Under the pieces are notes generated by a model, which had not been told where the DNA came from, made no database searches, and worked only from the letters and a program-made list of their open reading frames with translations. From contig JAMSKV010000002.1 of assembly GCA_024515975.1 (NCBI GenBank), positions 248,001 to 312,000 on the forward strand: DNA of 64,000 bases, read 5' to 3'. Numbering within the stretch: the first letter of the stretch is position 1; each line of letters begins with the position of its first letter. The DNA comes from Endosaccharibacter trunci (GTDB lineage Bacteria; Pseudomonadota; Alphaproteobacteria; Acetobacterales; Acetobacteraceae). The position numbers and the translations under genes are program-made. This document shows, piece by piece, positions 19,720 through 30,406 of the stretch.

Positions 19720-20154
19720 ATGCGCATCACCAAGTCTCTTGGCGCCGCCGCGGTTCTCGCCCTGCTGGCCGGTCCGGCTCTGGCCCAGACCACCGGCAAC
19801 GGTGCGGCGACAGCGCCCAATGGCACCAGCGCCACGGAAAAGACCAACGCCACCAATGACGATACCAGCAAGGTGACCACGGATGGCTATCTCCGCTCCT
19901 CCAAGCTGGTCGGCGCCGATGTCTACAACAGCCAGGACAGCTCGATCGGCACAGTCGACGACCTGCTGATCGGCACCCAGCACGGCAAGACCACCGATGT
20001 GGTGCTGTCGGTGGGCGGTTTTCTCGGCATCGGCTCCAAGCTGGTCGAGGTGCCGTTCTCGAAGCTGAAGATCAACAAGGAAGGTCATCTGGTTCTGGCC
20101 GGCGCCACCAAGGAAAGCCTGACCAAGCTGCCGTCCTACACCTACAACAAATAA
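19720..20154 (+). CDS. Exported PRC-barrel domain protein
   Basis: 144 residues with a clear signal peptide (likely cut after ALA at residue 22), a Thr/Asn-rich linker to about residue 50, and a PRC-barrel domain from about residue 58 (SKLVGADVYNSQDSSIGTVDDLLI) to 140. PRC barrels are small beta-barrels found in RNA-processing and photosynthetic proteins and in many periplasmic alphaproteobacterial proteins of unknown role. GGAAGGA lies 10 bases before the ATG. Expression is monocistronic: 148 bp follow the previous gene and a strong terminator follows the stop. The function is unknown; an envelope or stress role is only a guess. Confidence 0.85.
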   Translation: MRITKSLGAAAVLALLAGPALAQTTGNGAATAPNGTSATEKTNATNDDTSKVTTDGYLRSSKLVGADVYNSQDSSIGTVDDLLIGTQHGKTTDVVLSVGGFLGIGSKLVEVPFSKLKINKEGHLVLAGATKESLTKLPSYTYNK

Positions 20155-20172
20155 GACGGCGCTACACGAAAA

Positions 20173-20200
20173 CTCCCGGGCCACGTGCCCGGGTTTTTTT
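20173..20200. terminator. Bidirectional Rho-independent terminator
   Basis: CCCGGGC (20175-20181) pairs with GCCCGGG (20187-20193) around CACGT and is followed by seven T on the plus strand; on the minus strand the stem is followed by TTTT. It separates the PRC-barrel gene (plus) from the end of the peptide-transporter operon (minus). Confidence 0.88.
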
Positions 20201-20231
20201 GTACACAGGCACGGACGGACCGCCGAACGGT

Positions 20232-21208
<977 letters not shown>

Positions 21209-21212
<4 letters not shown>

Positions 21213-22219
21213 GCCGACAGCACCGCGCGCGGGGGCAAGGCGCGGCCTTCGGCCGGCAGGACACAGGCGACCTGCTGTGCGCCGATCGGAAGAAGCGACG
21301 GCCGCGTTTCGCAGGCCACGTGTCCGTAGGCGCAACGTGGCTGGAACGGGCAGCCAGGCGGCCGCGCGGAGGGCGCCGGCGGCGCGCCCGGAATGGAGGG
21401 CAGGCGTCTGGGCCGCGTGCCGCGCAAGGGCGGGATGCTGTCCAGCAGCGCCGCCGTGTAAGGATGCGCCGGCTGACGGAACAACGCGTCCGTCGGACCA
21501 TGCTCGGCGACGTTGCCGGAATACAGCACCGTGGTGCGGTCGCAGGTTTCCGCCACTACGCCCATGTCGTGCGTGATCAGCAGGATCGACGAACCGAAAT
21601 CTTGCCGTAGCCGCCGCAAGAGATCGAGAATCTGTGCCTGTACCGTGACGTCCAGCGCCGTGGTCGGCTCGTCGGCGATCAGCAGGGACGGATTGCAGCT
21701 CAGGGCCATGGCGATCATCGCGCGCTGGCGCAGTCCGCCGGAAAGCTGGTGCGGATAGCGGTCCGCGGCCCGCCTCGGATCGGGCACGCCCATCTCGCCG
21801 AGCAGCTCGACCGTGCGCGCCCGTGCACCGGCGCGCGAGAGCGGCTGATGGGCGCGCAATTGCTCGTCGATCTGCCAGCCCACCGTGTGCACGGGGGTGA
21901 GCGCAGTCATCGGGTCCTGGAAGATCATGGCGATCTCGGCGCCGCGCAGGGCCCGCAGCGCGCGACGGTCGAGACCGATCAGCTCGCGCCCGCGGAACCG
22001 GATCGAGCCGGCAATCCTGGCGCCGGGCGCGTCGATCAGCCCCATGATGGCCAGCGCGCTCATGCTCTTGCCCGAGCCGCTCTCGCCGACCAGCCCCATG
22101 ATCTCTGCGCCGTCGAGCCGGAACGAGACGTTCTCGACGATGTCGACCGTGCGGCCGCGCCCGGCGGGCAGGGTGATGGTCAGGTTGTCCACCGCCAGCA
22201 GGGGCGCATCAGCGTCCAT
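21209..22219 (-). CDS. Peptide ABC transporter ATPase (DppD/OppD type)
   Basis: 336 residues. Walker [13 protein letters not shown], signature [15 protein letters not shown], Walker [13 protein letters not shown] and the C-terminal oligopeptide/dipeptide extension ([15 protein letters not shown]) identify it. It pairs with DppF as the nucleotide-binding heterodimer. The start overlaps the end of the DppB-type permease gene by 11 bp and the stop overlaps the dppF-type start by 4 bp, giving tight translational coupling. Confidence 0.93.
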
Positions 22220-23183
22220 CGCGCACCCTCGGATCGAGCAGGAGATAGAACAGATCGACCACGGCGTTCGCCACCACCACGAACACCGCCGAGTACATCA
22301 CGGTCGCCATGATCAGCGGCAGATCGAGATTCACCAGGCCCTGATAGGTCAGCCGTCCGACTCCGCCGAGCCCGAACACCACCTCCGTCAGCAGCGCGCC
22401 GCCGCCCACGAGCTGGGCGAAATCGAGCCCGAACAGCGACACGAAGGTGATCAGCGAGGTGCGCAGACCATGGAACAGCATCACGCGCGTTTCACTGAGC
22501 CCCTTCGCACGCGCCGTGCGCATGAAATCCTCGCCGGAGGCCGCCACCAGATCGGCGCGCAGCACCCGGCCATACAGGCCTATGAACAGCACGGCCAGCG
22601 TGCACCAGGGAATGATCAGATGCGACGCCCAGGCCCAGAGTCCGTCCTGCAGCGGCACGTAGCCGAGCGGCGGCACCCAGGAGAACATCCAGGAGGTATG
22701 GAAGCGGCTCTGTGTGATCAGATTGGCGACCTCGCCGAGCCAGAAGACGGGGATCGAGATCCCGACCAGGCCCGCCATCATCAGTGCCCGGTCGAGCACG
22801 GAGCCCCGCGCGGCGGCGGCGATGGTGCCGATCAGGATCGACACCGTCACCCAGATAACCGCGGCGCCGCCCACCAGCGACAGCGTCACCGGCGCCGCGC
22901 GCGCCACCTCCGGCACCACCTTCTCGCCGTGATCGACGTAGGAGGCCAGGTCGCGGGTGATGAACAGGCGGTCCATCAGATGCAGGTACTGGATCGGCAG
23001 CGGGCGGTCGAAGCCGTACTGATGGCGTATGGCGGCCACCGTCTCCGGGCTGGCATTGCGTCCGGCGATGCGCGCCGTGGGATCGGCGCCGGGGGTGGCG
23101 AAGAACACCAGGAACACGAGTACGCTGATGCCGAAGAGCACCAGCACGGTCTGCCCCAGGCGCCGGAGCACGGCCCCGATCAT
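22209..23183 (-). CDS. Peptide ABC transporter permease (DppB/OppB type)
   Basis: 324 residues from the ATG at 23183. The N-terminus (MIGAVLRRLGQTVLVLFGISVLVFLVFF, here split by a first membrane helix) and the long first periplasmic segment are typical of DppB. It has about six membrane segments, and the EAA-like loop near RTARAKGLSETRVMLFHGLR contacts the ATPases. It lies 10 bp after the DppC-type gene. The usual order in other bacteria is B before C; here C precedes B. Confidence 0.92.
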   Translation of the reverse strand: MIGAVLRRLGQTVLVLFGISVLVFLVFFATPGADPTARIAGRNASPETVAAIRHQYGFDRPLPIQYLHLMDRLFITRDLASYVDHGEKVVPEVARAAPVTLSLVGGAAVIWVTVSILIGTIAAAARGSVLDRALMMAGLVGISIPVFWLGEVANLITQSRFHTSWMFSWVPPLGYVPLQDGLWAWASHLIIPWCTLAVLFIGLYGRVLRADLVAASGEDFMRTARAKGLSETRVMLFHGLRTSLITFVSLFGLDFAQLVGGGALLTEVVFGLGGVGRLTYQGLVNLDLPLIMATVMYSAVFVVVANAVVDLFYLLLDPRVRDGR

Positions 23184-23193
23184 GCGGAAACTC

Positions 23194-24198
23194 TCAAGCG
23201 CCGCTCCTGCGGCTGGTTTCGCGCACGTCCAGAGCGTCGCGCAGCGCATCGCCCAGCACGTTCAGCGCCAGAACGGTGATGACGATGGCGAGCCCTGGCG
23301 CGATCGCCACCCAGGGACGCGTGTAGATCAGCCCCTGTCCGTCCTGGATGATGGTGCCCCAGCTCGCTGCCGGCGCCTGCACGCCGATGCTGAGGAACGA
23401 CAGCGCGCTTTCCGCCAGCAGCGCCAGCGCCATCACGAGCGGCGCCAGCACGATCAGCGTGGTGGACACGTTGGGCAGGATGTCGCGCAGCAGGATGCGC
23501 CGCCGCGAGGCGCCCAGGCAGCGCGCGGCGAGGACGAATTCCGACTGCCGAAGGCTCATCACCCGGCCCCGGATCGGCCGCGCGGCATAGGGCACATAGA
23601 CGAGGGCGATGATGCAGATCGGCAGCAGCAGACTGTCGGAGCGGATGCTGATGGGCCCGATGCGCAGACCATGGCTGACGGTGACGATGGAAAGCGAGAT
23701 GGCGAACAGATAGACCGGGATCGCCCACATGATGTCCATCATGCGCGACAGCAGGATGTCGACGATGCCGCCGAAGAAGCCTGCGCAGATCCCAACGGTG
23801 GCAGCGAGAACGATGCACAGCAGCGCAGCGCAGGACGAGATCAGCAGCGAGTTGCGACCGCCATAGAGCAGGCGCGCGGCGACGTCGCGTCCCTGGCTGT
23901 CGGCGCCGAGCAGATCGGCGCTTGGAACCCAGGTCGGGCCGATCGGCGTCAGGCCCAGATGCAGCCGGTTGTTGTTCGGCTGCATGACCGGGATGTCCGC
24001 GCCGTGCAGCGTGATCGTACCGGCCACGTCGCTTTCGAACGGGTCGGTATGGGCGATATGGGCTGCATAGAACGGCGCGCCGGCCGACAGGATCACCAGA
24101 AGCAGCAGGACGGAGGCCGATGCGATGGCGCTCGGCATGCGCGACAGGCTGCGCAGGGCGACGGCCCAGGGTCCGTGTGTGCGGGTCCGGGCGGTCAT
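23194..24198 (-). CDS. Peptide ABC transporter permease (DppC/OppC type)
   Basis: 334 residues with an N-terminal cytoplasmic tail, a first helix (ASASVLLLLVILSAGAPFYA), the DppC-type segment LLGADSQGRDVAARLLYGGRNSLLI, and the EAA loop around EFVLAARCLGASRRRILLRDILPN. Together with the DppB-type subunit it forms the translocation pore. The start overlaps the stop of the binding-protein gene (ATGA). A segment of about 30 residues before GADSQGRD (DIPVMQPNNNRLHLGL) is somewhat longer than in E. coli DppC; its meaning is unknown. Confidence 0.92.
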   Translation of the reverse strand: MTARTRTHGPWAVALRSLSRMPSAIASASVLLLLVILSAGAPFYAAHIAHTDPFESDVAGTITLHGADIPVMQPNNNRLHLGLTPIGPTWVPSADLLGADSQGRDVAARLLYGGRNSLLISSCAALLCIVLAATVGICAGFFGGIVDILLSRMMDIMWAIPVYLFAISLSIVTVSHGLRIGPISIRSDSLLLPICIIALVYVPYAARPIRGRVMSLRQSEFVLAARCLGASRRRILLRDILPNVSTTLIVLAPLVMALALLAESALSFLSIGVQAPAASWGTIIQDGQGLIYTRPWVAIAPGLAIVITVLALNVLGDALRDALDVRETSRRSGA

Positions 24199-25982
24199 TT
24201 CACCCAGGCCTGAGAGAACAGGAGATGGTAGAGGTTGGTGGTGTAGAAATTGCCCAGACGCTTCGACACCAGCTCGATCTTCCGGAACTGGATCAGCGGC
24301 ACTGTCGGCGCTTCCTCGGCCAGGCGACGGTCCGCCTCCGCCCAGAGTTTGTTGCCGGCGGCCTTGTCGGTGACGGAGGTGAGGGCGGCGCGATGGATCA
24401 GGTCCTGGAAGGTCGGATCGCAGAAGCCGGAAATGTTCGGCGAGGAATCCGAGCCGGGATGGAAATTCTCGCAGCCGAACAAGGCGGTCAGGAAATCGGA
24501 GGGCTCGGGATAATCGGCGAACCAGTCATTGATGCTGATCTGCACGTTGTTGTTGGTGTTCTGGATGTAGGTGAACTGGATCGCGAACGCGATCGGCTTC
24601 ACGTCGGCGTCGTAGCCGATGCGTCGCAGCGTGTTCTGCAGGTCGGTACCCATGGCGATCTCGACCGCGCGGTTCGGCACCACCAGGGTCACATGCATGC
24701 CCTTGGTGCCGCTTTCCTCGACCAGCTTCCTGGCCAGAGCGAGATCGGGCGCGGTCCATTGCTTCGCCGGATGCTGGAAATCGGCGCCCTTGGTGTAGGG
24801 GCAGAACGGCTCGTGGCCCGGCAGACCTTTCGGCACCGTCTGGCACAGAACGTCCGCCACCGCCGGTCCGCCCATGAAGGTCTGCATGGCACGCCGGTTC
24901 ACCGCGTAGTTGATGGCCCAACGCGCCTTCAGATTGTTGAAGGGCGGCAGATGGGTGTTCAACGGCAGGTAATAGGTCGCGTAGACCGGGTTGATATGCA
25001 CCTGGTCCGGTACCGTGTCGCCGAGCTCGCCGTAGCGGTCCAGCGGCACGTTGTCGTACATGTAGTCGAAATCGCCGTTGATGGTGGCGGTGGTTTCCGC
25101 CTCGTCGCTCAGCCCGAACGAATACACCATCCGGTCCACATAGCCGTCCGGCTGCGCTTCCGCCGACCAGACATGGAAGAACGGGTTGCGGTCGACGATC
25201 ATCTGCCGGTTCGGATCGTAGGACGCGATCCTGTACGGGCCGGTGCCGGGCGGCGCATCGTTGCCGAGATCGTGCGGCGGCGTGTCGGCCGGCAGGATAT
25301 AGGCGTGCGGAAAGGCGAGCTTGTCGAAAAACTCGGCATCCGGATGCGTCAGATGGAAGGTGATGGTGCCGGCCTTCTCGTCGCCCACCACGCCGCCGGC
25401 CAGGGTGCAGTGCGCGCTGTCCTTCAGGCACGCTGCCGCGCCGACGATGCCGCCATAGAAGCCGCCCGCGGTGGGCGAGTTCACTTTGAAGATGCGCTGG
25501 AAGCTGGCCACGACGTCGTTCACGTCGAGTACATGCCCGTTGGAGAAGCGTATGCCGGGCCGCAGGCGGAAGGTGTAGGTCAGGCCGCCATCTTCCGGCG
25601 GCGGCAGCGCCTCGGCGAGATCGGCCACCGGAACGTTGCTGGCGTCGCCCGGATGTTTGGAGAAGGTGGTCAGCCCGTCATAGACGTTGGCCGTCAACTG
25701 GATCATCTCGGAGATGTAGTTGATTTGCGGATCGGCGGTGCCGGCGCCGGCATCGGCGGTCAGGCGCAGCGTGCCGCCGCGATGCGGGCTGCCCTTGGTT
25801 TCCCCGTCCGGCGAGACATAGGGCGGCAGATCGGTGGAGTCCGGTGCACGTGTTTTCGGTGCAGGCGTCTGGGCCGCCGGAACCGGCGGGGGGAGGGGGG
25901 CCGGCGCCGCTGCGACGGCGCCCAGAAGTATCGTGGGCAGCGCCGCCGGAAGGAAGCGCCGAAGCAAGGGGCGGACGCTCAA
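24195..25982 (-). CDS. Peptide ABC transporter substrate-binding protein (SBP family 5)
   Basis: 595 residues. An N-terminal signal segment is followed by an unusual Pro/Ala-rich stretch (residues about 25-50) before the family-5 core begins at GGTLRLTADAGAGTADPQ. LRPGIRFSNGHVLDVNDVVASFQRI is a strongly conserved SBP_bac_5 segment, and the C-terminal lobe ends in SQAWVK. It should capture peptides or similar ligands in the periplasm for the two permeases downstream. The start overlaps polA by 4 bp (ATGA), which ties transporter expression to polA translation. The ligand is unknown; several family-5 proteins bind non-peptides. Confidence 0.9.
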   Translation of the reverse strand: MSVRPLLRRFLPAALPTILLGAVAAAPAPLPPPVPAAQTPAPKTRAPDSTDLPPYVSPDGETKGSPHRGGTLRLTADAGAGTADPQINYISEMIQLTANVYDGLTTFSKHPGDASNVPVADLAEALPPPEDGGLTYTFRLRPGIRFSNGHVLDVNDVVASFQRIFKVNSPTAGGFYGGIVGAAACLKDSAHCTLAGGVVGDEKAGTITFHLTHPDAEFFDKLAFPHAYILPADTPPHDLGNDAPPGTGPYRIASYDPNRQMIVDRNPFFHVWSAEAQPDGYVDRMVYSFGLSDEAETTATINGDFDYMYDNVPLDRYGELGDTVPDQVHINPVYATYYLPLNTHLPPFNNLKARWAINYAVNRRAMQTFMGGPAVADVLCQTVPKGLPGHEPFCPYTKGADFQHPAKQWTAPDLALARKLVEESGTKGMHVTLVVPNRAVEIAMGTDLQNTLRRIGYDADVKPIAFAIQFTYIQNTNNNVQISINDWFADYPEPSDFLTALFGCENFHPGSDSSPNISGFCDPTFQDLIHRAALTSVTDKAAGNKLWAEADRRLAEEAPTVPLIQFRKIELVSKRLGNFYTTNLYHLLFSQAWVK

Positions 25983-28795
25983 TGCGCCTCCGCCCAGCTT
26001 CGGCCGATCCCGGTTTCCACCACCAGCGGCACGCGCAGAACGGCCGCGTCCTGCATCACGCCCCGCACCAGGACGGCCAGCGTTTCCGCTTCCGCTTCCG
26101 GCGCCTCGAACAGCAACTCGTCGTGAACCTGCAGCAGCATGCGCGCATCGAGCCCAGCCTTCCGCATCGCCGGCGGCAGACGCACCATGGCGCGTTTGAT
26201 GATGTCGGCCGCTCCGCCCTGCAGCGGTGCGTTGCTCGCCTGGCGCTCGGCATAGCCGCGACGCGCGCCGTTCTTGTCGTCGATGCCGGAAATCCAGCAG
26301 CGCCGCCCGAACGGCGTCAGCACGTAGCCGTTCGCCTTGGCTTCCTCGCGGGTGCGATCCATGAAATCGCGAATGCCCGGATAGCGCGCGAAATAGGCGT
26401 CGATATAGGCGCGCGCCTCCCCGGGCGGGATGGATAGCTGCCGCGCCAAACCGAAGGCCGAGATGCCGTAGATGATGCCGAAATTGATCGCCTTGGCGCG
26501 CCGGCGCGTCAGGCTGTCCATGCCTTCCATCGGAATGCCGAACACCTCCGACGCGGTACGGGCATGGATGTCCTGACCCTCGGCGAAGGCTTCACGCAAG
26601 GCGGGGATCTCGGCGACATGGGCCAGCAGCCGCAGCTCGATCTGAGAATAATCCGCGGACAGCAGAACATGGCCCGGCTGTGCGACGAAGGCGCGCCGGA
26701 TACGGCCGCCTTCTTCCGTCCGGATCGGGATGTTCTGCAGATTGGGCTCGTTGGAGGAGAGCCGTCCGGTGGCGGTGATCGCCATCTGGAACGAGGTGTG
26801 CACCCGTTTGGTCTCGGGATTGATCTCCTGCACCAGCGCATCGGCGTAGGTGGATTTCAGCTTGGCGAGCTGGCGCCAGTCCAAGATGCGCTTCGGAAGT
26901 TCGCTGCCCTGGTCGGCCAGCGATTCGAGCATCGCCGAATCCGTGCTCCAGGCGCCGGTCTTCAGACGCTTGCCGCCGGAAAGCTTCATCTCGTCGAACA
27001 GGATCTCGCCGAGCTGTTTTGGCGAGCCGAGATTGAAGCTGCGCCCGGCCAGGGCGTGGATCTCGGTTTCCATCACGGCCATGCGCGCGCCGAAATCCGC
27101 CGACATGCGTCGCAGTTCGGCTTCGTCCACCGCGATGCCGGCCGCCTCCATATCGTGCAGGACACGGATCAGCGGCCGCTCGAGCTGCTCGTAGAGGGCC
27201 AGAGACCGATTGGTGCGCAGCGTGGGGCGGAGAATGTGCCACAGCCGCAGGGTCACATCCGCATCCTCGGCGGCGTAGTCGGTGGCCTTCGGCAGCGGCA
27301 CGCGCGCGAACGGGATCCGGTTGCGCCCCGTGCCCGTGACCTGATCGTAGGTGATCGGCGTATGGCCGAGATGGCGGGCGCTCAGCTCGTCCATGCCGTG
27401 CCCGTGCAGCCCCGCCGCCTGCGCGTAGGAGATCAGCATGGTGTCGTCGATCGGCCCGATACGCAGGCCCGGACGCGCGCGCTCCAGCACGGCGAGATCG
27501 AACTTGGCGTTCTGGAACACCTTGAGCGTGCCTGGATCTTCCAGGAGCGGCGCCAGGATGTCGAGCGCGCGCACCGTGTCGAGCTGCGGCCCTGTGGGAT
27601 GCTCCAGATCGCCTTCGTGACGCAGCGGCACGTAGCAGGCGCGGCCGGGCGCCGTGGCAAGCGAGAACCCGATCAGGTTCGCACGGCGCGGGTCGAGCCC
27701 GTCTGTCTCGGTATCCACCGCGCACAGCCCGGCCGCGCGCGCTTCCGCCACCCAGCGTGCCAGCTCGGCCTCGTCGGTGACGCAAAGATAATCCGAGAAC
27801 GGCGCCGCATGATCCGGGATCAACTCGGAGGACGCGCCGGCCTCCGCCGCGGCAGGCGCGGGAGCCACTTCCGGCTCCACAGCCTCGATCGACAAGCGCT
27901 GGGCGATCGACTTGAAGCCCATCGCGCCGAGCCAGATGCCAAGTCCTGTGCTGTCCGGCGTGGTGAAGCCGAGCGATTCCACCGGCAGCGGCATCGGCGC
28001 ATCGGTGCGCAGGATCACCAGATCGCGCGAGATGCGCGCGTTCTTCTCATGCGCTTCCAGGGCGTCGCGCCGCTTGGACGGCTTCATCTCGCCCGCATGC
28101 AGGGCACGATAGATGCCGTCCAGATCGCCGTATTCGTTGACCAGAGTGCTGGCGATCTTGGGGCCGATGCCCGGCACGCCGGGAACGTTGTCGACGCTGT
28201 CGCCCATCAGCGCCTGCACCTCGACCACCTTGTCCGGCGCCACGCCGAAACGCTCGCGCACCTCGTCGATGCCGATCGGCTTCTGCTTGATCGGATCGAG
28301 CATGTCGATGCCTGGCCGGATCAGCTGCATCAGGTCCTTGTCGGACGAGACCACGGTGCAGCGGCCGCCGGCCGATGCGACATGGCAGGCATAGGTGGCG
28401 ATCAGGTCGTCGGCCTCGAAGCCCTCCAGCTCGATCGCCGGAATGCCGAACGCGGCGGTGGCTTCGCGCACCAGGGCGAATTGCGGCACCAGTTCCGGGG
28501 GCGGCTCGGGCCGGTGCGCCTTGTACTGATCATACATCTCGTTGCGGAACGTCACGCGTCCGGCATCGAAGATCACGGCGAGATGGGTGCCGACATGCTC
28601 GCGCAGGAAGCGCGCCACCATGTTGGTGAAGCCGAACACGGCGTTCACCGGCGTGCCGTCGCGACGCGTCATCGGCGGCAGGGCGTGGAAGGCGCGGAAG
28701 ATGAAGCCGGAGCCGTCGATCAGCACCAGATGCATGTCGGCCAGCGTCCCGGCGCGCTCGGAAGCGGCATCCGCCGAACGGGCGGCGCGGTCCAT
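25979..28795 (-). CDS. polA: DNA polymerase I
   Basis: The domain order is complete: 5'-nuclease (LVLIDGSGFIFRAFHALPPM; GDSVDNVPGVPGIGPK), a 3'-5' exonuclease with its carboxylates in DTETDG, NAKFDLAVL and YAAEDADVT, and polymerase motifs LLSADYSQIELRLLAH, RRRAKAINFGIIYG and LLQVHDELLFE. It works in repair, Okazaki-fragment processing and RNA primer removal. Start choice is open: TTG 28855 overlaps the zinc-finger stop; ATG 28795, used here, has GGAAGA 11 bases before it; ATG 28735 matches the usual family N-terminus (MHLVLIDGSG) but has a weaker ribosome site. The Ala/Asp-rich extension before 28735 has no recognisable domain. The stop overlaps the binding-protein start by 4 bp. Confidence 0.95.
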   Translation of the reverse strand: MDRAARSADAASERAGTLADMHLVLIDGSGFIFRAFHALPPMTRRDGTPVNAVFGFTNMVARFLREHVGTHLAVIFDAGRVTFRNEMYDQYKAHRPEPPPELVPQFALVREATAAFGIPAIELEGFEADDLIATYACHVASAGGRCTVVSSDKDLMQLIRPGIDMLDPIKQKPIGIDEVRERFGVAPDKVVEVQALMGDSVDNVPGVPGIGPKIASTLVNEYGDLDGIYRALHAGEMKPSKRRDALEAHEKNARISRDLVILRTDAPMPLPVESLGFTTPDSTGLGIWLGAMGFKSIAQRLSIEAVEPEVAPAPAAAEAGASSELIPDHAAPFSDYLCVTDEAELARWVAEARAAGLCAVDTETDGLDPRRANLIGFSLATAPGRACYVPLRHEGDLEHPTGPQLDTVRALDILAPLLEDPGTLKVFQNAKFDLAVLERARPGLRIGPIDDTMLISYAQAAGLHGHGMDELSARHLGHTPITYDQVTGTGRNRIPFARVPLPKATDYAAEDADVTLRLWHILRPTLRTNRSLALYEQLERPLIRVLHDMEAAGIAVDEAELRRMSADFGARMAVMETEIHALAGRSFNLGSPKQLGEILFDEMKLSGGKRLKTGAWSTDSAMLESLADQGSELPKRILDWRQLAKLKSTYADALVQEINPETKRVHTSFQMAITATGRLSSNEPNLQNIPIRTEEGGRIRRAFVAQPGHVLLSADYSQIELRLLAHVAEIPALREAFAEGQDIHARTASEVFGIPMEGMDSLTRRRAKAINFGIIYGISAFGLARQLSIPPGEARAYIDAYFARYPGIRDFMDRTREEAKANGYVLTPFGRRCWISGIDDKNGARRGYAERQASNAPLQGGAADIIKRAMVRLPPAMRKAGLDARMLLQVHDELLFEAPEAEAETLAVLVRGVMQDAAVLRVPLVVETGIGRSWAEAH

Positions 28796-28851
28796 GTCGG
28801 AGGCGTCTTCCGCTGCCCGGACCTCGTTGGCCCCGGGCTGAGTGTCTTCGG

Positions 28852-29073
28852 TCAATGGCCGCTATCGTCGCCTTCGCCGGCGCCGGGCGCCAGCACGTAG
28901 ACACGCGAGCAATAGGGACAGAAGGTCTGCTCGCCGACGATGCGCAGCCAGACTCGCGGATGGCCGAGCGGGCCCACGCCGCCATCGCAGGCGAGCACGC
29001 GCGAGGTCACGGTGATGGTTTCGATGGCCTCTGGGCCCAGTTGCGGGCTCGGGAGCGCGGCGCCGAACGGCAT
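28852..29073 (-). CDS. Small CHCC-type zinc-finger protein (NDUFS6-like family)
   Basis: 73 residues. Cys29, His38, Cys52 and Cys55 form the CHCC zinc site (VLACDGG...GHPRVWLRI...FCPYCSRVYVL) shared with the bacterial family related to the mitochondrial complex I subunit NDUFS6. The role in bacteria is not settled. The stop abuts or overlaps the possible TTG start of polA, so it is the first gene of the polA-transporter run. The start (ATG 29073) is 97 bp from the divergent hydrolase gene. Confidence 0.8.
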   Translation of the reverse strand: MPFGAALPSPQLGPEAIETITVTSRVLACDGGVGPLGHPRVWLRIVGEQTFCPYCSRVYVLAPGAGEGDDSGH

Positions 29074-29170
29074 TCTTTGGCCTCGGAGGATGGCAGGACG
29101 GGAGCACCGATGATACCCACAAGCCGACCGCTTTGGAACCTCTGCCCCGGGGAAAGGGCCGCGCCCAAGC

Positions 29171-30277
29171 ATGCGAAGCCGTTTCCGTCCGATGCCCTCC
29201 CGCCTCTCGGCCGCCAGTCCGACCCGTCTGCTCCGGCTTCTCGCCGTTCCGATGCTGCTGCTGTCGGCTTGCGCCACGCAGACCGCCCCGCCCGCACCGC
29301 CGCGCGCCCATCTCGCCGATCGCCGTCTGGTGCCGCCGGATACCGTCTTCACCCTGTCCGACGGCGCGCGGCTTCCGGCCCGGATCTGGCGCGCGGCCGG
29401 CCCGGAACGCGCCGTGGTTCTGGCGCTGCACGGCTTCAACGACAGCCGCGACGCCTGGGAGCTGCCGGCACCCGTGCTGGCCGCGCAGGGCATCACCGTG
29501 TTCGCGCCGGACCAGCGCGGCTTCGGCGGCGCCCCTGATCGTGGCCGCTGGGCCGGCACAGACCGCATGGTGCGGGACGCTGCCGAGCTCGCACGGCAGA
29601 TCGAGGCGCGCGAACCGGGCGTGCCGCTGTTCGTGATGGGCGAAAGCATGGGCGGGGCGATCGCCCTGTGCCTGGCCGCTTCGCCGGAGAGGCCGCCTGT
29701 CGCAGGTTTCATCCTGCTGGCGCCTGCGGTGTGGAGCCGTAAGGAGATGAACCCGGCCCTGACCGCCAGCCTTTGGCTGGCCGCCACCTTCGCGCCGGAC
29801 TGGCACCTGACCGGACGCCATCTGCCGCTGCGCATCCAGGCCACCGACAATCGCGACGCGCTGTATCGGCTGGCCTACGATCCGCTCACCGTGCACGAAA
29901 CCCGGGCCGCGACCCTGCGCGGCCTGGTGAACCTGATGACGCGCGCGCAGGACGATGCGCCGCGGGCGACCGGCCGGATCCTCGTCGCCTATGGCGGCCA
30001 CGATCAGCTGGTGCCGCCCCGCGCCACCGCCGCCACCTGGGATGCCTTGCCGCCCGGCGTGCGCCGGTCTTTCTATCCCGCCGGCTATCATCTGCTGCTG
30101 CGCGACCGCGATCGCGACCGGCCTCTCGCCGATCTCGTCTCCTTCATGCTGGAACCCGACCGGCCGCTGCCCTCCGGCGGCGACGTCGCCGCCGCGGGTT
30201 GGCGTGCCGGAGAGAGTTGGGACGCGGAGCCGCCCCTCTTCCTGCCGGGCGCCCTGGACAGCCTGGCCGGACGCTGA
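29171..30277 (+). CDS. Lipoprotein alpha/beta hydrolase (monoacylglycerol-lipase-like)
   Basis: 368 residues. A hydrophobic N-terminus ends in the lipobox LLSAC (Cys34), so a lipid-anchored envelope protein is expected. The alpha/beta-hydrolase core has [13 protein letters not shown] (oxyanion region), [10 protein letters not shown] with nucleophile Ser159, Asp in [10 protein letters not shown], and His in AGYHLLLRD, all in the order of lysophospholipase/monoacylglycerol lipases. ATG at 29171 was taken; ATG 29192 is also possible. The last 45 residues are outside the fold. It is divergent from the zinc-finger/polA operon and is followed after 52 bp by tRNA-Arg. The natural ester substrate is unknown. 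Confidence 0.85.
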   Translation: MRSRFRPMPSRLSAASPTRLLRLLAVPMLLLSACATQTAPPAPPRAHLADRRLVPPDTVFTLSDGARLPARIWRAAGPERAVVLALHGFNDSRDAWELPAPVLAAQGITVFAPDQRGFGGAPDRGRWAGTDRMVRDAAELARQIEAREPGVPLFVMGESMGGAIALCLAASPERPPVAGFILLAPAVWSRKEMNPALTASLWLAATFAPDWHLTGRHLPLRIQATDNRDALYRLAYDPLTVHETRAATLRGLVNLMTRAQDDAPRATGRILVAYGGHDQLVPPRATAATWDALPPGVRRSFYPAGYHLLLRDRDRDRPLADLVSFMLEPDRPLPSGGDVAAAGWRAGESWDAEPPLFLPGALDSLAGR

Positions 30278-30329
30278 GCGCCGATCGGGGCTGGCGCTTC
30301 CCCTCGGTTCGGGCTATGCAGCCTCGTCC

Positions 30330-30406
<77 letters not shown>

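Noticed and set aside
26564..28900. 778-codon plus-strand frame opposite polA, and a 668-codon frame opposite the transporter binding protein (24120-26126)
   Set aside because: Both are shadows of well-identified genes; no ribosome sites and no recognisable motifs.
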